A stretch of DNA of 55,758 bases from Bacteroidales bacterium Phil6 (lineage in GTDB: Bacteria > Bacteroidota > Bacteroidia > Bacteroidales > F082): positions 3,786 to 59,543 of the forward strand of contig NWBN01000026.1 of NCBI GenBank assembly GCA_002633315.1. The letters run 5' to 3'. Position numbers and translations under genes: made by a program. Positions within the stretch are counted from its first letter, which is position 1. Every line of letters begins with the position of its first letter. The notes beneath the pieces are model-generated. The model had not been told where the DNA came from. It searched no databases and was given only the letters and a program-made list of their open reading frames with translations. Below are positions 50,038 through 55,758 of the stretch, piece after piece.

Positions 50038-50313
50038 TCACTCTTTTTTCTTCTTTTTTATTATTAGATATGCTGCACCGAATCCGGCTAATATCAAGCC
50101 TCCGCTACCGAGTGGTGCTCCATTTCCTCCCGGTTGGTCGCTACCGCTGCCGTGTCCGTTGGGATTGGACGGGGTGCTTTCTGAACCTGCGTCTTCAAGG
50201 TCATTGTAAAACTCAAAGGATTGGAACAATTTGTAACTCTCAAAAAGATTCTGTGCCATGACACCTGAACCTGCGAGTGTCATCATTACAATTAAAATTA
50301 TTATCTTTTTCAT
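50038..50313 (-). CDS. small exported protein with sorting-signal-like tail
   Basis: 91 residues from MKKIIILIVMMTLAGSGVMA (signal peptide, cleavage before QNLFES); an ATG at 50331 is an alternative. The mature part is acidic, then Ser/Gly/Pro-rich (STPSNPNGHGSGSDQPGGNG), and ends with APLGSGG, a hydrophobic helix (LILAGFGAAYLII) and KKKKKE. Motif, helix and basic tail is the plan of LPXTG/PEP-CTERM-like sorting signals. It is the last gene of the operon with two T9SS proteins, 6-24 bases after the preceding stop. Confidence 0.7.
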   Translation of the reverse strand: MKKIIILIVMMTLAGSGVMAQNLFESYKLFQSFEFYNDLEDAGSESTPSNPNGHGSGSDQPGGNGAPLGSGGLILAGFGAAYLIIKKKKKE

Positions 50314-50337
50314 TTGAATGGTTTTATGCATGAAACT

Positions 50338-53019
50338 TTATTTACCTACAATGATTTTTTTTGTGAATACTCCTGTTTCATCAGACACTTGGATAATGTA
50401 CACCCCTGATTTATAGTTCGAGATGTTAAGTTCTACATTGTTCTCGCCTGATGTCTTTTCTGACAAAAGTATTCCTCTGACATCATAAATACGAATTTGA
50501 GATCTGCCTTGAATGCCGTATATTGACACCATGTCGCCATTGGAATACACGAACAATTCTCTTTCATTAATACCTTCCACTCCGAGAGCCTCTTTGAAGT
50601 TGATTCTGAAACGTTGTGCAACGTCATTTGGAGCGCCGGCGAAGTTGTAGTGATTTTGTGAAAGCAGGTCAACTTTTTCGCCTGTGAGCAAATCTTCGAG
50701 TTCCAGGAAATCACCTTCAAAATTTTGTATGTCAAAAGTCATGATAAAATCGTCGTTTTGTCCTGCTTTGAATTTAAACGGCAGTGAATCTTTGGAAAGT
50801 TCTTCGCCAAGACAAATCATCACATAATCTTCGTTTTCATATTCATAGCTGAGATAAGGAGCATTTTCCGACATGCTTGTCATTTTCAAGGCGCCTGCTG
50901 TTTCGGGACAATTCAATTTCATGATAAGCTCGTCAATTCCCGATACAGCACCCTCCACGTTGATTTTCATTATGATGTTTTCTCCTCTGAAAGGTACTTC
51001 GGTACTTGATTTATGACAACGAGCGTTATCGTCAAACACCACACTGCCACCTGAAGCATTGTTGCATTTCACAAAAAATCCTTGTCCGGGAGCAAGATAT
51101 TGAGTCTTGTCGAATGTACCCATCTGTAGATTGGCGTCGTAGGTGGCATATTGTGACTTGTCCTCATCCCATACATATATTGTAGGAAAAACGTTTGTTG
51201 AAGCATGATATACCGATTCCCAATCCAAGTAACTCGGGTAAGGATTACCGAGCAGATTGAAGCCTGCGAGGCTGCCGGTGTTCTCACGTGTTATTGGTAT
51301 CGACACATTGCCATGTTGCATCATGCCGTTGAATGTCATGTCACGTTCTGTATCGAAAGCCACTAAATAACCGCGACCTGGTTCCATGGAAGCAAATGGT
51401 CCTGATTCTCCTGCATGATATTGCCACACTGCTGACGGTTCATCGTAACGATAGAAATCGTAATTGCCTGTAGTGAAGTCTTCTATCGGATGGTTTGCAA
51501 CGGGAGATGAGATATCGTGCCAATCTGCATCCCATCTTTCACCTTTGGCGTCGGTAAAATGCGAATTGTCTATATGCAGGATGTAACTTGCCGTCATGTC
51601 GTTGTAATTGATAAGCGAGACGCCATGATTTATGGTAATGGAATGTAACTCATTGGCATTGCCGTAGTCTATGTTTACGTCGCTGTCTATTGTGATATTT
51701 CCGCTTATGACGATGTTATCGTTAAGGAAGACATTGCCGCCTCTGACAACGTGATTTATTGCATCAATACATTCTGTGAAAGTGCCGGGTTCCCCGTATT
51801 CTCCTGAAGGAATGGTCCAATGGGATTCACAGGTGTGCGTCGTAAAGGTGGCGGTTAGATCTTCAGTTATTTCGAAAGGAATATCACCACTTTCCATATC
51901 TTCAATATCAGATCTGGTGATTTCAATAGTATAGTCATTTGTCATACTGTTTTTTACTTTAGGAGACATGGTAATAATGAACAATTCTCCGCTGTTTCCA
52001 TTTATAAAACCCTCGTATCTTATTCTAATCTGACCATTATTTAGTGTGCTATACTCTAATTCTTCTGTCATTCTATTACCTGGAGTTATAGATATAATGT
52101 CATAAAAATCATTTGGAAATATAAATCTGAAATCTGTTTCAACTTCAACATTTATATTATCCACATTATTGAGATTTATACTCCAGACCACATCTTCCGT
52201 GCCGTAATTCAGCGATGGAACATCTATTTCCACACCATTTTCATATATGTTTCCTCTGATGGAAACTTCTTTGACTCCGTTAGGGTCGTTGCTCGATATT
52301 GTCATTGTGCCGTTGTATTCTCCGGCAGCATTACCATTGTAAATGACCTTGATATAAGCTGTTTCCCCGGCAGGAATCGTTGATGGGACATCAGATGCAG
52401 AAAACCCCGCATCGGAGAATGTGATGCCGTTTATTGTCAAGTCGGCAGCTCCAACGTTTTTTATGGGGAATATCTCTGTGGCATTTGCATTTATCCAGCT
52501 CGGATTCATTGTTATGGCATCCCCGCAATTGATTTGCGGCGTGTTGGATATGGTGACACTTCCGGGGATGAATGTATGATCCAACTCTATGGCATTGTTA
52601 TTTTCATCGAGTCCTCCCAATATTGAAGTTCTACGCTCTAAGGGATATCTTCCCAACTCGGTTCCTGTAAGTTGAAAGGTGATGACGGTACCACTCGTTC
52701 CTGTGATGTAGGATAATGACTGTGAATATACAATAATTCTTAATTCTCGTATATTCTCATCCTCATAGACATTGGTAGATAATATATGGTCGGTATGTCT
52801 TGACAAATAACAAGAGCCTTCGACAAATTCCAGTTCACGCGGCAGTGTTATGTTGAATTGCAATGCTGTAATCATGTCGTTTGGATTGTCTATGTCTATC
52901 GTGACATTGACAGCTCTGCCCGGCGATGTTGTTACATTTGAGACTCTTACTATATTTTGTGCCGATATTATGGTTGCCATACCGAATAGTATGGCAACCA
53001 TGAGAAATCTTTTTATCAT
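50338..53019 (-). CDS. T9SS-secreted protein with cohesin-like domain
   Basis: 893 residues with a signal peptide (MIKRFLMVAILFGMATIISA). Domains by pattern are: cohesin-like at about 20-155 (RVSNVTTSPGRAVNVTIDID, ALQFNITLPRELEFVEG); a Hydin/ASH-type beta-sandwich at about 160-260 (IFPIKNVGAADLTINGITFS); a second cohesin-like domain to about 390; a long beta-rich region; and a T9SS type A sorting domain from about 815 (VYSNGDMVSIYGIQGRSQIR, ending GVFTKKIIVGK). It should be exported by the type IX system and stay on the surface. 13 bases separate it from the dockerin-bearing gene upstream. Confidence 0.85.
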   Translation of the reverse strand: MIKRFLMVAILFGMATIISAQNIVRVSNVTTSPGRAVNVTIDIDNPNDMITALQFNITLPRELEFVEGSCYLSRHTDHILSTNVYEDENIRELRIIVYSQSLSYITGTSGTVITFQLTGTELGRYPLERRTSILGGLDENNNAIELDHTFIPGSVTISNTPQINCGDAITMNPSWINANATEIFPIKNVGAADLTINGITFSDAGFSASDVPSTIPAGETAYIKVIYNGNAAGEYNGTMTISSNDPNGVKEVSIRGNIYENGVEIDVPSLNYGTEDVVWSINLNNVDNINVEVETDFRFIFPNDFYDIISITPGNRMTEELEYSTLNNGQIRIRYEGFINGNSGELFIITMSPKVKNSMTNDYTIEITRSDIEDMESGDIPFEITEDLTATFTTHTCESHWTIPSGEYGEPGTFTECIDAINHVVRGGNVFLNDNIVISGNITIDSDVNIDYGNANELHSITINHGVSLINYNDMTASYILHIDNSHFTDAKGERWDADWHDISSPVANHPIEDFTTGNYDFYRYDEPSAVWQYHAGESGPFASMEPGRGYLVAFDTERDMTFNGMMQHGNVSIPITRENTGSLAGFNLLGNPYPSYLDWESVYHASTNVFPTIYVWDEDKSQYATYDANLQMGTFDKTQYLAPGQGFFVKCNNASGGSVVFDDNARCHKSSTEVPFRGENIIMKINVEGAVSGIDELIMKLNCPETAGALKMTSMSENAPYLSYEYENEDYVMICLGEELSKDSLPFKFKAGQNDDFIMTFDIQNFEGDFLELEDLLTGEKVDLLSQNHYNFAGAPNDVAQRFRINFKEALGVEGINERELFVYSNGDMVSIYGIQGRSQIRIYDVRGILLSEKTSGENNVELNISNYKSGVYIIQVSDETGVFTKKIIVGK

Positions 53020-53032
53020 ATCTTGAACCTTA

Positions 53033-55758
53033 TCAATATTTTACAATCTTGACTGTCTTAATATTGTATCCGTCAACTTTTAATGTAAGTTGATAGATTC
53101 CGGCCTCCATATCCGAAGATGCAGTGTAAACATAGTCTCCGTCGATATTATCGATATCTATGACATCTACAGTTTGTCCCATGATATTGGTGACAACGAG
53201 TTTTGCCTCTTTTGCATTATTGTCAATATTCAAAGGTATTGTGATTGTGTTATGGAATGGATTGGGATAAGGAGTGCCTATGTTGTCACATATAATGTCT
53301 TCTACAGAGAGCACTTCTTCTACTGCATTCACTCTGCAACCGTGGGCATTGCCAATTATCATGTCGGACAAGGTGTTGTCACCGACTCTCAACAGGGCGT
53401 GTTTGCCTGCTTTTATAGTGTTGCCGTTAGTGCTGTAGATTATGAATCTGCCATTATCGTAGGCATATTCGAATCCCGGGAGATTTCCGATAATGCTGAT
53501 ATCGGCGTACATGTTGCTGTAGTCGAACTGTAATCCTGCAATATCGACCGGAGTTTCAATATATAAGATTCCATTTGCTACATAATAATAAGCATATTGT
53601 TCGGGACAATCGTAACTGTTTCTGTTGGTGCCCAGGATTATGGATGTTATTCCTATAACATCCAAAACATCTATCATTCTGTCTGTGTTGACATCGGCAG
53701 CTGCAAAATAGAATGGGGCAGGATTTAAGCCGAGAATATAACTGCTGGTCTGTGTCACGTCTGAGATATTTACCACACCGCTACCGTTGGCATCTCCGAG
53801 TGTATAACCGTAAAGAGTGATGGTGAGTGTAGGAAGAGGACCGGTATGACGGTTGACGCTGTGAATGTCGCCTAACACTACATTTTCTATAGAAACCATG
53901 TATGTTCCTGTCGCCATATATCCTCTCGGTATCGTCAGGGTCATGATGGTTCCGGTATTGTCTTCTATGATGTCGTTCTGTGTTGAATAAATAATCACTC
54001 TCCATCTGTCCTGTTCGATCTTGCTGATATAGCCTACATGACTTGCCGTAAATCTGTTGCTTAAATACAAGTCATCCAATCCCAACTGCCATTCCGGACC
54101 GGCATTGGGTATTATAATGTCGAACTGTACGGCTGTTAAATCCGTGGCTTCGTTTTCCATGCCGATTTCTACGGGCACGGGTTGTGAAATGAGTACTTCG
54201 GGCGCATATAATGTGAGATGATTGTCTTCATCGTAAAACACTTCAAAGGTGGCTGTCACAGTGACATCATAGTCGGGTAAAATGAATCTGTTGTCCATCA
54301 CAGTGACAGTAGTTGCGGGGTCTCCTGTTTTATAAACACTGAGGCCGGCAAGTTGATAACCTTCGTCGGGTATGGCTGTTATCACAACTTCTGTCCCATA
54401 GTTTGTCGGACCGGAATGCGATGTGGATATGGTTCCGTAGTCTATATCATTGTTGACAGTGATGACATATTGGTTTATAGGGAATTTAGCGACCAGGTTT
54501 CTGTTTTCCACTGCTGTGAAAGTATATATTCCGGATTCTGTTACCAACACATCGTTTTCATACCAGCCGGCGAAAGAATAACCGGTGTTGCATATCGTTG
54601 ACAGCATCACGTTGTCGCCGTGGTGGAACACTCCGGCGCCTGCTACCGAGCCTCCTTCCACAGGACTCGCCGATGCCGAGATGTTATACTCGTTGAGAGT
54701 GATATTTGCGACGAGGTCTCTGTCGGAATTTACCGTGAAGTTGTATTCAGCGTCTGTCGATACCACTTCACCGTTTTCTGTCCAGTTTCGGAAGGTATAG
54801 CCTTCAAATGCGGCAGCGCTTACCGTTAGGTTGGTGCCTTCAGCATAGATGCCGCCACCCGTTACGGTGCCGCCCTCCGGACATGTCAGATCTATGGTGT
54901 ATCCCACCACGAAGTTGGCAACCAAATTGCGCGGATTATAGGCTCTGAATGAATATGTCTCGTCTGTCGATACCACATCACCGTTTTCAGTCCAGTTGGT
55001 GAAGGAGTAGCCTTCGTTGGCATCTGCTGTCAATGATACCAATGCTCCGTAATCGTATGTCCCGGAACCTGTCACAGTGCCGTATTCTGCCGGCGAGGCA
55101 GCGACATTGATGTCATATCTGTAAATGTCGAAATTGGCAACCAAGCTGCGTGGCTCTGTAGCAGTGAACTCATAACGTGCCGAATTGGATACTTCAGTGC
55201 CGTTTTCCGTGAAGTTGACAAAGAAATAACCTTCGTTGGGATTTGCTGTCAATATAACAGTATTGCCATGAATATATGCACCTTGCCCGCTTACGACACC
55301 TGCATCCTCAGGAGCGACTTCTGCAGTGATTTGATACTCGTGTTCGAAGTTGGCTACCAACTGACGGTTTGCTGTGACTATAAAACCGTATTCTGCCGAG
55401 GTGGATACCACTTCACCGTTTTCCGTCCAATTGACAAAGGCATAGCCTGTGTTGGGCGTGGCTGTTGCGGTTGCTGTCTCGCCTGAGGCAAAGTTGCCGT
55501 CTCCGCTGATGGCTGCAACACCATAATCCGTGTTGTTGGATGCTACCTGAATGGTGTATATCACATCTTCTATTGCTGATATGTTGAAGTCTTTCCAGAT
55601 AGCTGCTGCCTGATATGCACTTATTGCCAAAGCCGGAACTCTGAGATTTACATCGGATGTAGTTACATTGGTAAAAGAATCGCCATATAAACCTGTCGGT
55701 GTTGTTGCATAACAGTACATTACTGAAAGATTGGTGCAACCGCTAAATGCAGATGAAC
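53033..55758 (-). CDS. BspA-like/InlB-repeat surface protein with dockerin (N-terminus outside window)
   Basis: The frame is open to the window edge, beyond ATG 55720. The upstream codons read SSAFSGCTNLSV, a BspA-type leucine-rich repeat, so this is the C-terminal ~907 residues of a larger protein. Counting from ATG 55720, there are about six ~70-residue bacterial/InlB-type repeats (GYxFxNWTENGEVVST, LVANF) at 70-490, a cohesin-like domain at about 500-635, a dockerin at 638-700 with two intact calcium loops (DANGSGVVNISD and DVNTDRMIDVLD), and a T9SS type A sorting domain from about 815. It is probably an adhesin or scaffold on the cell surface. Confidence 0.88.
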   Translation of the reverse strand, partial: SSAFSGCTNLSVMYCYATTPTGLYGDSFTNVTTSDVNLRVPALAISAYQAAAIWKDFNISAIEDVIYTIQVASNNTDYGVAAISGDGNFASGETATATATPNTGYAFVNWTENGEVVSTSAEYGFIVTANRQLVANFEHEYQITAEVAPEDAGVVSGQGAYIHGNTVILTANPNEGYFFVNFTENGTEVSNSARYEFTATEPRSLVANFDIYRYDINVAASPAEYGTVTGSGTYDYGALVSLTADANEGYSFTNWTENGDVVSTDETYSFRAYNPRNLVANFVVGYTIDLTCPEGGTVTGGGIYAEGTNLTVSAAAFEGYTFRNWTENGEVVSTDAEYNFTVNSDRDLVANITLNEYNISASASPVEGGSVAGAGVFHHGDNVMLSTICNTGYSFAGWYENDVLVTESGIYTFTAVENRNLVAKFPINQYVITVNNDIDYGTISTSHSGPTNYGTEVVITAIPDEGYQLAGLSVYKTGDPATTVTVMDNRFILPDYDVTVTATFEVFYDEDNHLTLYAPEVLISQPVPVEIGMENEATDLTAVQFDIIIPNAGPEWQLGLDDLYLSNRFTASHVGYISKIEQDRWRVIIYSTQNDIIEDNTGTIMTLTIPRGYMATGTYMVSIENVVLGDIHSVNRHTGPLPTLTITLYGYTLGDANGSGVVNISDVTQTSSYILGLNPAPFYFAAADVNTDRMIDVLDVIGITSIILGTNRNSYDCPEQYAYYYVANGILYIETPVDIAGLQFDYSNMYADISIIGNLPGFEYAYDNGRFIIYSTNGNTIKAGKHALLRVGDNTLSDMIIGNAHGCRVNAVEEVLSVEDIICDNIGTPYPNPFHNTITIPLNIDNNAKEAKLVVTNIMGQTVDVIDIDNIDGDYVYTASSDMEAGIYQLTLKVDGYNIKTVKIVKY

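Overview
The window comes from a Bacteroidota genome, most likely a gut- or oral-type anaerobic Bacteroidales. Three things point there: promoters of the TAnnTTTG type throughout, a CTnDOT-family conjugative transfer region, and C-terminal type IX secretion (T9SS) sorting domains on two large surface proteins at the right end. T9SS, a BspA-like surface protein and fermentative [FeFe]-hydrogenase genes fit an obligate anaerobe outside the classical Bacteroides core. I cannot name the species.

About 1-34.7 kb is most of an integrative conjugative element (ICE) related to CTnDOT. Its left end lies beyond base 1. From left to right it holds: ardA (antirestriction) and small accessory genes, one with a 4-bp frameshift; a low-GC ABC-ATPase cargo gene; the transfer operon traQ-O-N-M-L-K-J-I-H-G-F-E-(C/D)-B-A on the minus strand; a probable oriT; mobA-mobB-mobC on the plus strand; a second low-GC cargo gene with its own promoter and terminator; a DUF3945-type protein and a topoisomerase III (exc position); a RibD/DHFR-like reductase; an HTH-primase-HTH operon (xis2c/xis2d/orf3 position); and a MATE exporter-acetyltransferase-rteC operon. 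CAT-like, glyoxalase-like and two paralogous AraC genes complete a resistance module. No integrase, rteA/rteB or traP is visible.

About 34.7-39.1 kb is a mosaic scar. Two ~77-bp direct repeats that resemble a tRNA 3' end enclose a GNAT acetyltransferase, a decayed relaxase and a second, truncated copy of an ICE segment: the tail of the 160-aa gene, then traQ, then an in-frame traN/traO fusion. In this copy the ABC-ATPase slot is filled by a different low-GC gene for a membrane protein, so the site between the 160-aa gene and traQ looks like a cargo hot spot. An AccI-like restriction-modification pair lies just to the right.

About 42.4-49.9 kb looks like resident chromosome with fermentation genes: adhE, then an operon of a thioredoxin-like [2Fe-2S] protein, a sensory-type [FeFe]-hydrogenase with a PAS domain, a SpoIIE/PP2C phosphatase and a second [FeFe]-hydrogenase with intact H-cluster motifs. 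From 50.0 kb to the edge a minus-strand operon encodes a BspA-like/InlB-repeat protein with a dockerin and a T9SS tail (N-terminus outside the window), a cohesin-like T9SS protein, and a small protein with a sorting-signal-like C-terminus.

The strongest regulatory signals are: an 18-bp operator exactly 22 bp upstream of the -7 box of three resistance-module promoters; paired 15-mers with 20-bp period at three ICE loci; and attenuator-like leaders on the MATE-vat-rteC operon and the DHFR-like gene.
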